64,000 bases of DNA from Cytophagales bacterium (lineage in GTDB: Bacteria; Bacteroidota; Bacteroidia; Cytophagales; Spirosomataceae). The position numbers were made by a program, and so were the translations under genes. Location: assembly GCA_013298125.1 (NCBI GenBank), contig JAAFJP010000002.1, forward strand, positions 209,619-273,618, read 5' to 3'. Under the pieces are notes generated by a model. The model did no database searches, was not told the origin of the DNA, and saw only the letters and a program-made list of their open reading frames with translations. Below, one piece after another: positions 1 through 9,019 of this stretch (positions within the stretch are counted from its first letter, which is position 1; every line of letters begins with the position of its first letter).

Positions 1-1
1 T

Positions 2-1798
2 TCGTTTGATATTTATTCAAGAACTTCTAATAAAGTCCACCACGAAATGTCGCAAGATATTTTTAAGACTATTTACGACAAAGGTCAATTTGTAGAGGAA
101 ATTACGGAACAGTATTACGATGAAAAAAATAAGACTTTTTTAGCTGACCGTTACATTATTGGGACTTGTCCGAAGTGTGGAAATGAGAATGCTTATGGCG
201 ACCAATGTGAGCGTTGTGGTTCGACACTTTCACCCGAAGAGTTGATTAATCCACGTTCAACTTTGAGTGGTGAAACACCTATTAAAAAAGCTACCAAAAA
301 CTGGTATTTGCCTTTGGATAAAATGCAACCGATGCTCGAAAAGTACATTGAGAGCCATCCAGAGTGGAAAACTAACGTATTGGGACAAGTAAAATCGTGG
401 TTGAACGATGGCTTAAAACCCCGTGCCATGACTCGTGATTTGGACTGGGGAATCAAAGTTCCTCTGCCCGATACCGAAGGAAAAGTGATGTACGTTTGGT
501 TCGATGCACCGATTGGTTATATCTCCATGACGAAGGAATTATTCCAAAACTCCCCTCTCAACGGGAGAGGGGCTGGGGGTGAGGCTTGGGAGCTATACTG
601 GAAAGACCCCGAAACCCGTTTGGTCAATTTTATTGGTAAAGACAACATCGTTTTCCACTGTCTAATTTTCCCAGCAATGTGCATGGCAGATGGTAGATTT
701 ATCGTGTCGGACAATGTGCCAGCCAATGAATTCATGAATTTGGAAGGCGATAAAATCTCGACTTCACGCAATTGGGCGGTGTGGTTGCACGAGTACCTAC
801 GTGAGTTTGAGGGCAAGCAAGATATTTTGCGATATGCCTTGGCAGCCTCAGCTCCCGAAACCAAAGATGCCGATTTTACGTGGGCAGATTTTCAGACTCG
901 GAATAATTCAGAATTGGTAGGGATTTTTGGAAATTTTGTCAACCGTGCGATTATTCTTACCGAAAAGAATTTTGAATCAAAAGTGCCAAAACAAGGTGAA
1001 TTGACCGATTTTGACCGTCAGACCTTAGCAACGTTGGCAGAAATGCCCGCAAAAATTGGAGATGCTATTGCTAATTTCAAACTCCGTGAAGCCTTAGCTT
1101 TGATGATGGACGTAGCACGTTTGGGCAATAAATATTTGGCAGATACCGAACCTTGGAAAGTCATCAAAACCGACCCAGAACGTACCGCCACGATTTTGAA
1201 TATTGGTTTACAAATTGCCGCAAATCTATCTATTTTATGCGAGCCTTTCATGCCTTTTACGGCTGAAAAATTACGTACCATTTTGAATATCAACCCATTA
1301 TCTTGGAGCGATGCAGGTCGTGCAGATTTATTATCAGAAGGACAAACCATTACCAATATTGGTTTATTGTTTGAAAAAGTAGAAGAAGAAACCGTTGCCT
1401 CCCAAGTCAAAAAATTGGAAGATGCCAAACAGCAAAATCTTTTGGAAGGCAAAGAAGTAACACCCATCAAAGACGAAATTCAATACGATGATTTCTCAAA
1501 AATGGACATCAGAATCGGGACAATCATTGCCGCTGAAAAAGTAGCGAAAAGTAAAAAGCTGTTAAAATTGACAATCAACGATGGCATAAAAAATAGAACA
1601 ATCCTAAGTGGAATTGGCGAGCATTATCAACCAGAAAACATTGTTAATCAGCAAGTTACGTTCTTAGCAAACCTTGCCCCAAGAAAGATGATGGGTATGG
1701 AATCAGAAGGGATGATATTGATGGCAGAGGATAAAAATGGTTCGTTGAGTTTTATTCAGCCTGATGAGAAGGTTTGGAATGGGGGAGTAGTGGCGTAA
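2..1798 (+). CDS. metG: Methionyl-tRNA synthetase, 3' part (5' end outside the window)
   Basis: Charges tRNA-Met with methionine in the cytoplasm. The reading frame is open from base 2 and reads [14 protein letters not shown] before the first in-window ATG at 47, so the gene starts upstream and the HIGH-motif end is missing. Visible are a zinc knuckle (CPKCGN then CERCGS), the KMSKS-equivalent loop (DKISTSRNW, usual form in this phylum), the helical anticodon-binding domain, and a C-terminal EMAP/Trbp111-type tRNA-binding domain (from [11 protein letters not shown] to GMILMAED). Between ELFQ and AWELYW lies a 12-residue insert, [12 protein letters not shown], encoded by a GC-rich palindrome (550-583). 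It keeps the frame and sits in the catalytic region just before NFIGKDN. The frame is otherwise intact, so the gene is probably functional. Identification is very secure. Confidence 0.97.
   Translation, partial: SFDIYSRTSNKVHHEMSQDIFKTIYDKGQFVEEITEQYYDEKNKTFLADRYIIGTCPKCGNENAYGDQCERCGSTLSPEELINPRSTLSGETPIKKATKNWYLPLDKMQPMLEKYIESHPEWKTNVLGQVKSWLNDGLKPRAMTRDLDWGIKVPLPDTEGKVMYVWFDAPIGYISMTKELFQNSPLNGRGAGGEAWELYWKDPETRLVNFIGKDNIVFHCLIFPAMCMADGRFIVSDNVPANEFMNLEGDKISTSRNWAVWLHEYLREFEGKQDILRYALAASAPETKDADFTWADFQTRNNSELVGIFGNFVNRAIILTEKNFESKVPKQGELTDFDRQTLATLAEMPAKIGDAIANFKLREALALMMDVARLGNKYLADTEPWKVIKTDPERTATILNIGLQIAANLSILCEPFMPFTAEKLRTILNINPLSWSDAGRADLLSEGQTITNIGLLFEKVEEETVASQVKKLEDAKQQNLLEGKEVTPIKDEIQYDDFSKMDIRIGTIIAAEKVAKSKKLLKLTINDGIKNRTILSGIGEHYQPENIVNQQVTFLANLAPRKMMGMESEGMILMAEDKNGSLSFIQPDEKVWNGGVVA
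550..583. repeat. GC-rich palindromic repeat inserted in frame in metG
   Basis: A hairpin CCCCTCTC/GGAGAGGGG followed by GCTGGGGGTGAG stands out from the ~38% GC surroundings. It reads [12 protein letters not shown] in the metG frame. Short GC-rich repeats of this general form are, as I recall, widespread in Bacteroidota genomes, normally between genes. Confidence 0.75.
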
Positions 1799-1871
1799 AT
1801 ATTTAAGTTAAACTATTGATTCTAACGTATTTTTCATAATTTAGATGTACCAAAATTAAAAACCGACTCTA

Positions 1872-2462
1872 ATGAGTGAGTTAGTAGAAGTTTCAGCACG
1901 AATATATAGCGTTGAGGAGTATTTCGAAATCGAAAATCACTCCGAAATCCGTCACGAATATGAAGACGGACTATTAATCCCTATGCCAGGAGAAACCTTA
2001 AATGCTAATGAAATTGCACAAAATTTCATTACAGCTTTGCAAAGAATCCTAAGAAAAAACGGATTCAGAATGTTCGGACACGATATCCGTACAATTGTCC
2101 ACGAAAGAAGATTGTATCGTTATCCAGATGTAGTTGTTTCTGCCTCAAATACCATTAGAGATATTCGTAATGTTACTGAACCAGTTTTAGTGGTTGAAGT
2201 GCTTTCTGAAAGTACAGAGGATATTGATAGAAATAAAAAATTTAGACAATATACCGCTTTGCCTTCGCTTCAATATTATTTGATGATTCACCAAGACATG
2301 GCTTTGATTGAATTTTACCAACGAAAAGAAAATTCTAAAACGTTTGAATTTAACTTTTTTGATAGATTGTCCGAAACGATTGACTTACCAGTTTTAGGAA
2401 CTTCAATTTCGTTAGAAGACATTTACGAAGGAATAGAATTTGAAGAAAGTGAATCAATTTGA
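1872..2462 (+). CDS. Uma2-family (DUF820) nuclease-fold protein
   Basis: 196 residues, a usual length for Uma2 proteins, which carry a PD-(D/E)xK restriction-endonuclease-like fold of poorly known role. The family pattern is visible: an N-terminal VEEYFEIENHSEIRHEYEDG segment, RYPDVVV as the PD element, then VLVVEVLSEST.D...K...Y, giving the acidic residue and lysine of the core. No signal peptide. It stands alone, 73 bp after metG, with its own terminator just downstream. Uma2 copies are often numerous in cyanobacteria and Bacteroidota and may be selfish or defence-associated; nothing here decides between these. Family assignment is firm, function is unknown. Confidence 0.88.
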   Translation: MSELVEVSARIYSVEEYFEIENHSEIRHEYEDGLLIPMPGETLNANEIAQNFITALQRILRKNGFRMFGHDIRTIVHERRLYRYPDVVVSASNTIRDIRNVTEPVLVVEVLSESTEDIDRNKKFRQYTALPSLQYYLMIHQDMALIEFYQRKENSKTFEFNFFDRLSETIDLPVLGTSISLEDIYEGIEFEESESI

Positions 2463-2524
2463 AACAGGTTCACCTGTGCGATGTTTTGATTTGAAAATTT
2501 GAAAATAATTTACCAACTCCAAAG

Positions 2525-2556
2525 CCTGCAAGATTAAAATTCTTGCAGGTTTTTTT
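2525..2556 (+). terminator. Rho-independent terminator after the Uma2 gene
   Basis: Stem CCTGCAAG / CTTGCAGG with a 9-nt loop followed by seven T. The same stem is used at 38888-38927. Confidence 0.85.
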
Positions 2557-2715
2557 ATGAATTCCCGCCTCTGTTCACCCTTTACCGTTCACCGTGAACC
2601 GACAAAAGGACTCAAATCATCATTCAAGACGTTTCAAATCATGTTTTAAAGCGTTTCGGGGTTTTTAAAGGTGAAACTTTGACCCATCAATTTCACAAAT
2701 AAACAATTTAAAAAC

Positions 2716-3417
2716 ATGAAAACGCAAATCACAAAAATCATCATCGCTTGTTTAACTTTTATCACTTTTATGGTTCAAGCACAAACAGAGCCTGCCCGAG
2801 TGAGTTTCTCTATCAAGAACCCATCTCTAAAAAGTAAATTGGTAGATTTTAAAAGTTACAGTGCTGAGAAAGAAAGATTCACCGCTGGTTATGGTTACGG
2901 ATTAAATGGTTTAGCTACGCACGCTGTCAATCTGCCCGTACCTGTGTATGTATTCCAAGAAAAAAACGGTAAAAAGGAATTAATTTTTGTCGTAACTGAA
3001 AAAGACAACGGCAAGACCTTTAATGTAAATGAAGAATACGAAGTCAGTCGTGAGCAATATCTTGAATCTGCACGTGCCGAAATGAATCAACGGAATTATG
3101 AGAAAGCAAAAGAGAACAAATCTATGGAGCATATCGCCAAAGAAAAGGGATTGAAATTAGTGAATGTCAATATCAAAGGCTCATCGTGGCTTCCCTCAAT
3201 GGCTCATGTGCGTTATGAATTGCCTTGGGGAAAGGATAATCAATTAGGATTCTCAGGTTCATTGAGCAAATTTAATGGTAAAGATTTGATGCTTCCAATT
3301 GGTACTAAAATCTATCAATGCAGTGATAAATATTGGGATAGAGATACCAAATTTACAGAAAAACTTATCTTGACTATTGATGATGACAAATCGGATTTAA
3401 AAGTCGTATTGAACTAA
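2716..3417 (+). CDS. Secreted protein with two copies of a small beta domain, unknown function
   Basis: 233 residues with a clear signal peptide (MKTQITKIIIACLTFITFMVQAQ). I do not recognise a named family. The mature part looks like two diverged copies of one domain. The first begins RVSFSIKNPSLKS and the second begins LVNVNIKGSSWLPSMAH and contains LPIGTKIYQ. Between them is a charged, probably helical linker (about residues 112-145, rich in Lys and Glu). The same domain occurs singly in the next gene, where IPNGTKEF and VLVGTKIYLAE match. Probably an exported periplasmic or surface protein. The gap to the next gene is 138 bp and holds degenerate AGCTATCAGC words and an AT-rich stretch. Confidence 0.75.
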   Translation: MKTQITKIIIACLTFITFMVQAQTEPARVSFSIKNPSLKSKLVDFKSYSAEKERFTAGYGYGLNGLATHAVNLPVPVYVFQEKNGKKELIFVVTEKDNGKTFNVNEEYEVSREQYLESARAEMNQRNYEKAKENKSMEHIAKEKGLKLVNVNIKGSSWLPSMAHVRYELPWGKDNQLGFSGSLSKFNGKDLMLPIGTKIYQCSDKYWDRDTKFTEKLILTIDDDKSDLKVVLN

Positions 3418-3555
3418 TAAAGTAGCTATCAGCAATTGGCAGTCAGCTATCGGCTGAAAATCTACTCAATCAACTTTTAAATTTGTCAATAGTTTTAATT
3501 ATCTAATAATCAATTAATTACACAAATCTAAACAGCGTGTAATCGCATCAAAATC

Positions 3556-3912
3556 ATGAAAAAGCAAATTTCAATCATCGCAATCTTAGTAATTTTCTTC
3601 GCTTCATTTAACGCTTCTTTTGCACAAGATAAAGGAGAGAAAACAATAACTTTTAAGTTTAAAAATAACAGCATTTTACCTCATAAATACACATTCATTA
3701 CTTATGCTCCTAATTCCAAAAGCAATGGTACAGTTGGTGATATTTTTATTCCAAATGGAACAAAAGAATTTAAGGTTTTAGTTGGAACAAAGATTTATTT
3801 AGCGGAAAGAAAAGAAGTAAAAGTTGTTATGAATGGGACTCCATTAACGGGTGAACCTTTTTATATTGCCAAATTGGAAGACGACGGGAAAGTTATTAAT
3901 TTGAGAAAATAG
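3556..3912 (+). CDS. Small secreted beta-domain protein, paralogue of the preceding gene
   Basis: 118 residues: signal peptide (MKKQISIIAILVIFFASFNASFAQ) followed by one domain, TITFKFKNNSILPHKYTF to KLEDDGKVINLRK, resembling each half of the upstream 233-residue protein. Shared elements are the opening strand (I/V-x-F-x-x-K-N-x-S), a Pro-x-Lys step and the GTKIY strand. No cysteines or catalytic motif. It is likely a single-domain duplicate of the neighbour, exported to the periplasm or surface. Function is unknown. Confidence 0.72.
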   Translation: MKKQISIIAILVIFFASFNASFAQDKGEKTITFKFKNNSILPHKYTFITYAPNSKSNGTVGDIFIPNGTKEFKVLVGTKIYLAERKEVKVVMNGTPLTGEPFYIAKLEDDGKVINLRK

Positions 3913-3934
3913 TATTTAATCAATTTCAAGCCAC

Positions 3935-3967
3935 AAGGAAGTCGTCCTTCAAAAGGACGACTTCCTT
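3935..3967. repeat. Perfect inverted repeat with self-palindromic arms
   Basis: Two 15-base arms (AAGGAAGTCGTCCTT and its complement) separated by CAA. Each arm is itself a hairpin (AAGGA/TCCTT). There is no T-tract, so this is not an ordinary terminator. Architecture matches the elements at 45117, 58132 and 62995. Confidence 0.8.
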
Positions 3968-3992
3968 CAAAAATTAACAATAAATCAAAACC

Positions 3993-5462
3993 ATGAAAAA
4001 TTTACTCACAACCGTTTTATGCCTTATCGCAAATATCACATTTGCCCAAACGATTCTCAAAGCCGAGGATTTACAAAAGGACTTCGCCATTGCTCGAAAA
4101 TCTTACGAACAAATGCACCCTGGTTTATACAAATACCAGTCAAAGGAAGTGATTGATAAGGCTTTTGAAGAATGTAAAACTGCCCTCAATCACGACCAAC
4201 CTTTGGCGGAGGCGTATTTGAATTTCCATAAATTAACATCCCAATTTAAGTGTGGTCATGGTTATCCGAACTTTTATAATCAAGAGGAGTTTTTGAAAAA
4301 AGAACTGTTTGAACAAAAGGTTTGTCTGCCTTTTCAATTTCAGTTGATTGACGATAGGATGTTGATAACTCGCAGTGCAGATTCAACTTTATCAGAGAAA
4401 TTAGAAATAAAAACTATCAATGGCGTTGCCGTTTCGACCATCATAAAAACTTTGCTTCCTATTGTACGAGCTGATGGTTCAAATGATGCAAAACGTCGTA
4501 AACTCTTAGAAATCGGTGGACAAACTTTTGAATATTTTGATATTTTCTATCCGATGTATTTCCCTATGAAATCGGATAATTTTGAGTTAGAAATATACGA
4601 TTTTAACTCAAAAAAGGCTTCAAAAATATCGATAAAAGCCTTGAACAGAGTTAAAAGAAATGAGATTTTGAAAGCTAAACACTCTGATAATGAAATTGTT
4701 ACAGCAAAATTTAATTGGCTGGATGATAAAACTGCCATCATGCAAATCAATAACTTGGCGGTTTACAACAAAGCCTTTGATTTTGATAAATTCTTTCTCA
4801 ATTCGGTAACTGAATACAATCAAAAATCAGGTAAAAATCTCATCATTGATATTCGTAAATGTGAGGGTGGGAATACTTCGGAAATGATAAAACTGGTTCG
4901 TTATCTCACTAAAACCAACATCGAAATCAAGAATGAACAAGACTGTTGGGCTTATGTAAAAATTGACACAACCTTGAAGCCTTACGTGGATAATAAAAGT
5001 TGGGCATTTGGTTGGTTTAACATGAATGAAAAATATTTTACCAAATTACCAAACGGTCAATATCGTTCAAAAGATGGCGATAAGACAGAAAAAATTATTC
5101 CAGCAACAACTACGATAGAAGGCAACATTTATTTGATGACCAGTGCGACTAATAGTTCAGCGGGCTACATTATGGCAGATATTTTCAAGAAGTATCATTT
5201 GGCTACTTTGGTCGGACAAACCACAGGCGGAAATCAGCGAGGAATCACGGCGGGAGCAATGTTTTTTATGTCATTACCCAATACAAAAATTGAAGTAGAT
5301 GTACCGCTCATTGGCATGAATTATGATTTAGCCAAGACTCGCCCCGATGCAGGACTCTCGCCTGATGTGTATGTAAAACCAAATATTATGGATGCCGTAA
5401 AAGGAATTGATACTGAAATGGAGGTTGTAAAGAAATTAATTGCTAAAAATGGCAAAAAGTAG
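3993..5462 (+). CDS. Secreted S41-family peptidase (C-terminal-processing-protease-like)
   Basis: 489 residues with a signal peptide ending TFAQ, so exported. The second half has the S41 fold signature: GKNLIIDIRKCEGGN (the strand and loop found in CtpA and tricorn-type proteases), then MTSATNSSAGY near residues 383-391, where Ser388/Ser389 is the probable nucleophile, then VGQTTGGNQRG and the late RPDAGLSPDV segment typical of the family. I see no obvious PDZ domain; the N-terminal ~200 residues are a family-variable region. Substrate is unknown. It stands alone between two secreted-protein genes and a DoxX gene, and is followed by a hairpin at 5477. Confidence 0.88.
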   Translation: MKNLLTTVLCLIANITFAQTILKAEDLQKDFAIARKSYEQMHPGLYKYQSKEVIDKAFEECKTALNHDQPLAEAYLNFHKLTSQFKCGHGYPNFYNQEEFLKKELFEQKVCLPFQFQLIDDRMLITRSADSTLSEKLEIKTINGVAVSTIIKTLLPIVRADGSNDAKRRKLLEIGGQTFEYFDIFYPMYFPMKSDNFELEIYDFNSKKASKISIKALNRVKRNEILKAKHSDNEIVTAKFNWLDDKTAIMQINNLAVYNKAFDFDKFFLNSVTEYNQKSGKNLIIDIRKCEGGNTSEMIKLVRYLTKTNIEIKNEQDCWAYVKIDTTLKPYVDNKSWAFGWFNMNEKYFTKLPNGQYRSKDGDKTEKIIPATTTIEGNIYLMTSATNSSAGYIMADIFKKYHLATLVGQTTGGNQRGITAGAMFFMSLPNTKIEVDVPLIGMNYDLAKTRPDAGLSPDVYVKPNIMDAVKGIDTEMEVVKKLIAKNGKK

Positions 5463-5476
5463 CCCAATTAGCCCCA

Positions 5477-5509
5477 AAAGATGATTTGAGTCGTTGCAAA
5501 TCATCTTTT
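5477..5509 (+). terminator. Hairpin after the S41 peptidase gene
   Basis: AAAAGATGATTTG / CAAATCATCTTTT with an 8-nt loop. Flanking A and T runs allow a stem of 13 bp, but the trailing T-tract is only the stem's own TTTT, so termination is plausible and not certain. Confidence 0.5.
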
Positions 5510-5588
5510 GAGACGATGGGCGTTCAGATTCTGCCCAAATTTGTATCATCAATCGCAACGAAGTGATTGATTTAATTTATCAAAAATC

Positions 5589-6032
5589 ATGAAAACTTTA
5601 TTCTCAAAAATCATCACTCCTACCTACACTTCTAACTGGTATTCAGATTTAATGTTGGCTTTACCACGTATAGTTGCTTGTTATTTTTTAGCCGTTAATT
5701 TTGGTGGAAGCAAATTCCCTTGTCCAGATTGGTTCATTCAAGATACTGCAAAATTTGGCGGAGTCTTCGCTATGTTCCCTGCATTTTTTGCTTGGGCTGC
5801 GGTATTGGCTGAGACTTTTGGGGGAGCATTATTAGTGATGGGCTTATTCACTCGTTTTGCGGGTTCGATGGTGATGATTACGATGTTAGTAGCTATTTTC
5901 TTCCAAAAATGGGGAGGCGAAGTTTGGGAAATGTTGCCAGCAATGGGTTTTCTTTGGATTTCAATGTATGCGGTGGTGATGGGTTCTGGAAGATTTGGGC
6001 TTGACCATTTGGTAGCTCAGAAATTAAAGTAA
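5589..6032 (+). CDS. DoxX-family membrane protein
   Basis: 147 residues, four hydrophobic helices. Features are the opening arginine-bearing helix (LMLALPRIVACYFLAVNFGGSKF), the AAVLAETFGGALLVMGLFTRFAG segment that is the most conserved part of DoxX proteins, and ITMLVAIFF. DoxX proteins are inner-membrane proteins of uncertain redox-related role. The gene stands alone; a palindrome at 6052 separates it from the convergent mtgA. Confidence 0.88.
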   Translation: MKTLFSKIITPTYTSNWYSDLMLALPRIVACYFLAVNFGGSKFPCPDWFIQDTAKFGGVFAMFPAFFAWAAVLAETFGGALLVMGLFTRFAGSMVMITMLVAIFFQKWGGEVWEMLPAMGFLWISMYAVVMGSGRFGLDHLVAQKLK

Positions 6033-6051
6033 TAGTAAGAACAGAAATATA

Positions 6052-6095
6052 TTAATTCATCCGATATTTTAACAGAACAATATTGGATGAATTAA
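6052..6095. terminator. Palindrome between convergent doxX-like and mtgA genes
   Basis: TTAATTCATCC and GGATGAATTAA pair over 11 bp around a 22-nt loop. It overlaps the mtgA stop codon. The position between convergent genes suggests a two-way terminator, although the T-tracts are short. Confidence 0.5.
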
Positions 6096-6892
6096 AACTT
6101 CAAATACTTCTGTCCACCCAAACCACGCATCTGACGAACAATAAAATTAGTCCGTCGTTGTACATAATTAGAAGGATTAGCAATTGAAAAACGATTGGGA
6201 CTTGGTAATACTGCCGCAATTCGGGCAGCTTCGGTGCGGGAGAGACTACTTGCTCCATGTCCATAAAAACGCAATGAGGCTGCCTCTACGCCAAAAGTCA
6301 TTTTGCCTGTTTCGGCTACGTTAAGATAAACTTCCAAGATGCGTTCTTTACCCCAAATCACTTCTATCAAAAAAGTAAAATACACCTCCAAAACCTTCCT
6401 AACGTAGCTTCTGCCTTGCCAAAGGAATACATTTTTGGCGACTTGCTGTGAAATGGTACTTGCTCCTTTGATGCGTTTTCCTCTGAGATTATGACGAAAA
6501 GCACCGTACATCGCCTTGAAATCGAATCCGTTATGTTCTGGGAAAAGTTGGTCTTCGGAGGCTACTACTGCCAAAGCAGCTTCTTTGGAAATATTGTCGT
6601 AAGATTCCCAATCTGAATAAATTTCAGAATCTTTGCCATTGAAAAGTGCCGTGAATTTACGGTCAATCATCGTGGGCGTAACCCATACAGGTACGAATTT
6701 CAGAATAAAAACCGTAACGATAGACGTAATAAAAGCGTAAAGTGTGTATTTGAATAATTTATTGAGAATGGTTTGTACGATAGGTTTACGCTCACGAAAT
6801 GCCTTGAAACGACTCCAAAGGCTCATTTTGGGTTTTGAGCTTTCGGTTTTTTCTTCGGAAGGAGGAGGATTTCGGAACGTATTTTTTGCCAT
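6092..6892 (-). CDS. mtgA: Monofunctional peptidoglycan transglycosylase (GT51)
   Basis: Polymerises lipid II into glycan strands at the outer face of the inner membrane. The ATG at 6892 (MAKNTFRN) is preferred; the open frame extends nine codons further only to a TTG. One transmembrane helix lies near residues 48-70. The glycosyltransferase motifs follow: SEDQLFPEHNGFD with the catalytic Glu, KGASTISQQVAKN, then EVIWGKERILEVYLN and GVEAASLRFYG. The 266-residue length fits MtgA, and no transpeptidase domain is present. It ends the minus-strand run that includes the two small membrane proteins and the radical SAM gene, about 80 bp after the nearer of them. Confidence 0.95.
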   Translation of the reverse strand: MAKNTFRNPPPSEEKTESSKPKMSLWSRFKAFRERKPIVQTILNKLFKYTLYAFITSIVTVFILKFVPVWVTPTMIDRKFTALFNGKDSEIYSDWESYDNISKEAALAVVASEDQLFPEHNGFDFKAMYGAFRHNLRGKRIKGASTISQQVAKNVFLWQGRSYVRKVLEVYFTFLIEVIWGKERILEVYLNVAETGKMTFGVEAASLRFYGHGASSLSRTEAARIAAVLPSPNRFSIANPSNYVQRRTNFIVRQMRGLGGQKYLKF

Positions 6893-6971
6893 ATGTTTTA
6901 GTGGGACTTGTTTCTGCAAAATTACGATTCTTTTGTTTTAGATGTAGAATTTGTAAGCCCTTTTTTGCGAG

Positions 6972-7271
6972 CTAATTACTACTCTCTTCAACCTGCATAT
7001 TCTTGACAGCTCCCAATTGTGTACAAGTCCCAAAACCAATGACTAAGACCAGAAGACAAGTCAAAAGATAAATTGCTCCTTCTTGTTTGTTGCTTTCTGT
7101 AAATTTCTTTATTCCAATTCCTAAACAGAAAATGGTTTGGGCAGACACAAACATTCCCATAAAAATGAGCATCGTTAGATCTCCATCAAGATTTTGTAAC
7201 ATCTTAGAAACCAACGAGTAACCTAATAGAATCAGAAGATGTAAGCCAACTATTTTCCCAATTTTTTCCAT
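6972..7271 (-). CDS. Small membrane protein, paralogue of the adjacent gene
   Basis: 99 residues with three hydrophobic helices: IVGLHLLILLGYSLVS, LIFMGMFVSAQTIFCLGIG and IYLLTCLLVLVIGFGTCTQ. A charged turn (KKFTESNKQEG) separates helices two and three. It closely resembles the next gene upstream (7323-7613), sharing GKIVGxxLLILL, GIGIKKF and QEGxIYLLT.LLVL.IGFGTCTQ. I do not recognise a characterised family. It is likely the product of a tandem duplication, in the same direction as the radical SAM gene. Confidence 0.72.
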   Translation of the reverse strand: MEKIGKIVGLHLLILLGYSLVSKMLQNLDGDLTMLIFMGMFVSAQTIFCLGIGIKKFTESNKQEGAIYLLTCLLVLVIGFGTCTQLGAVKNMQVEESSN

Positions 7272-7322
7272 ATTACTAATTTTAAATTCTAATTATTTTC
7301 TCCTGCATCTGAATATCTTTCA

Positions 7323-7613
7323 TCACCCAAATTGTGTACAAGTCCCAAAACCAATGATTAACACCAAAAGACTCGTCAGAAGATAAATGCCTCCTTCCTG
7401 TTTTTTTCTTTCGACAAATTTCTTTATTCCAAATCCTAAACAAAAAACGGTATGAATAATAATGAGAATAGCCATCCATAACATCCCTGGAGCGATGTAG
7501 ATATGAAGATTCTTCCTGTTTTCAGGTGGAATTTCTCCAAAAACTTTACAAATTATGGCGTAGATTAGAAGAATTAACAAGTTCACTCCTACTATTTTTC
7601 CAAAATTTTTCAT
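7323..7613 (-). CDS. Small membrane protein, paralogue of the adjacent gene
   Basis: 96 residues with three predicted membrane helices (VGVNLLILLIYAIICKVF, AILIIIHTVFCLGFG, IYLLTSLLVLIIGFGTCTQ). Its start codon overlaps the stop of the radical SAM gene by 4 bases (ATGA), so translation is probably coupled and the two are likely functionally linked. Compared with its paralogue it has an extra loop between helices one and two (EIPPENRKNLHIY) and lacks the last ~11 residues. Family unknown. Confidence 0.75.
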   Translation of the reverse strand: MKNFGKIVGVNLLILLIYAIICKVFGEIPPENRKNLHIYIAPGMLWMAILIIIHTVFCLGFGIKKFVERKKQEGGIYLLTSLLVLIIGFGTCTQFG

Positions 7614-9013
7614 ACGATTCTTTCCTTTCTCAATTTCTCCAAATGCTCCAACTTTTCTTCGTCTCGATAAAAAAGATTCATTGTTTCAAACGGAATAATC
7701 TTTTGGTCTTTGCTCACGATATGTACACACGATTTTTTGATTGCCCGAACATCAAAATCATACGCATCAATAAACCGCATGATGATGATTCTGAACAGAT
7801 TATCATATCCCAAATTGGGTGCTTGAATTTTGGGTAAACAACACATAATTTCCTTTAATTCCTCCGTGGCACATTCCACAGAATTGCCCGTACTAAACAA
7901 CTGAATCATGTGGGCGTGCAAGTGTGGGTCTTGCTCATACACGATGGTATTGCGAGAATTATCCAACAAATCATCTGGACTGATAAAACGGGTCAGTGGC
8001 AACACTTGCCCATCCACTTTCAGGGCATATCCCATCGCCAAGGCATCGGGATTACACGGAACTGGAATGATGTCATTGGGTTTAAAAATACTCGTTTGGT
8101 TCAAAATTTCTTGCCTAACTTCCGTAAGTGTAATGCGGTCTTGGGCAGGGTCAAAACCCTCCGTCCGACCTGCCACTTGGGTAGGTTGAAACGTTACGCC
8201 ACGCACACAAGGCTGTTTGAGAGCGAACTCAATAATCTCCCCAATTTCATCGGTATTCAAGCCTTTTTGGAGCGTTACGACCAAGGTTGTGGAGAGATTA
8301 TATTTATTCAAATGCTCCAAAGCCTTCATCCGACTGTCTCGTAAATCTGCCCCTCTGAGCGTTTCGAGAGCTTCTTTTTTGAAAGAATCAAATTGTAGAT
8401 ATACCTCAAAATCAGGCATATAACTGGCTAATTTCTTTGTAAACTCTTCATCTTTCGCAATTCTGATGCCATTGGTATTGAGCATCAAATGACGGATGGG
8501 TTTCGTTTTGGCAATATCCAAAATCTTGAAAAAATCAGGATGAACCGTCGGCTCACCACCCGATATTTGGACGACATCAGGCTGCCCTTCATTTCTTACC
8601 ACAAGGTCTAACATTGCCTCTATTTCCTCCAACGTTCGGTGTCGCCCATACGTGGGCGAAGACATGGCGTAACACGTTGGACAGGTCAGATTACAACGGT
8701 CAGTAACTTCAATGACCGTCAAACAAGAATGTTGTTCGTGGTCAGTGCAAAGTCCACAATCATACGGACAGCCAAAATGCGTTAGGGTATTGAAATGCAA
8801 GGGCATTTCAGAGCGTTTGGTATAGTTTCGACAGTTTTTATAATACTCAATATCGGTGGCAATCAGTACCTTTTCAAAGCCATGTTGGGGACAATTTTTC
8901 AACATAAAAACCTTCTCGTCTTCAAAAACGATTTTGGCATCTACTCGTCTAAGACAAGTGCTGCATAGGCTTTGGGTGAAGTCGTAATATATGTAGGGGC
9001 GTTCTTTGTGCAT
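7610..9013 (-). CDS. Radical SAM enzyme with several metal-binding Cys clusters (COG1964; MJ0619/Tes-like)
   Basis: 467 residues. The canonical radical SAM motif is C107-x3-C111-x2-C114 (CNLTCPTCY), followed by QISGGEPTVHP. Unusually, the N-terminal ~100 residues carry many more cysteines: C17-x2-C20, C41 in NCPQHG, C61, a second CxxxCxxC (C82, C86, C89) and C97. The C-terminal part has a further cluster in CATEELKEIMCCLP. This layout is that of the COG1964 group, which contains archaeal MJ0619 (a pterin methylase) and Tes, the tetraether-lipid synthase that carries several Fe-S clusters plus a rubredoxin-like iron. Bacterial members are mostly uncharacterised. It is 6 bp after a lipoprotein gene, 4 bp overlapped with a small membrane protein gene, and the minus-strand run also has an Lgt-family gene. 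That hints at a membrane-lipid or lipoprotein substrate, which is inference only. Confidence 0.85.
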   Translation of the reverse strand: MHKERPYIYYDFTQSLCSTCLRRVDAKIVFEDEKVFMLKNCPQHGFEKVLIATDIEYYKNCRNYTKRSEMPLHFNTLTHFGCPYDCGLCTDHEQHSCLTVIEVTDRCNLTCPTCYAMSSPTYGRHRTLEEIEAMLDLVVRNEGQPDVVQISGGEPTVHPDFFKILDIAKTKPIRHLMLNTNGIRIAKDEEFTKKLASYMPDFEVYLQFDSFKKEALETLRGADLRDSRMKALEHLNKYNLSTTLVVTLQKGLNTDEIGEIIEFALKQPCVRGVTFQPTQVAGRTEGFDPAQDRITLTEVRQEILNQTSIFKPNDIIPVPCNPDALAMGYALKVDGQVLPLTRFISPDDLLDNSRNTIVYEQDPHLHAHMIQLFSTGNSVECATEELKEIMCCLPKIQAPNLGYDNLFRIIIMRFIDAYDFDVRAIKKSCVHIVSKDQKIIPFETMNLFYRDEEKLEHLEKLRKERIV

Positions 9014-9019
9014 GGGAGG

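Noticed and set aside
7282..7479. Second ORF (65 codons) overlapping the 96-residue membrane protein
   Set aside because: Composition is not protein-like and it overlaps a real coding gene in another frame.
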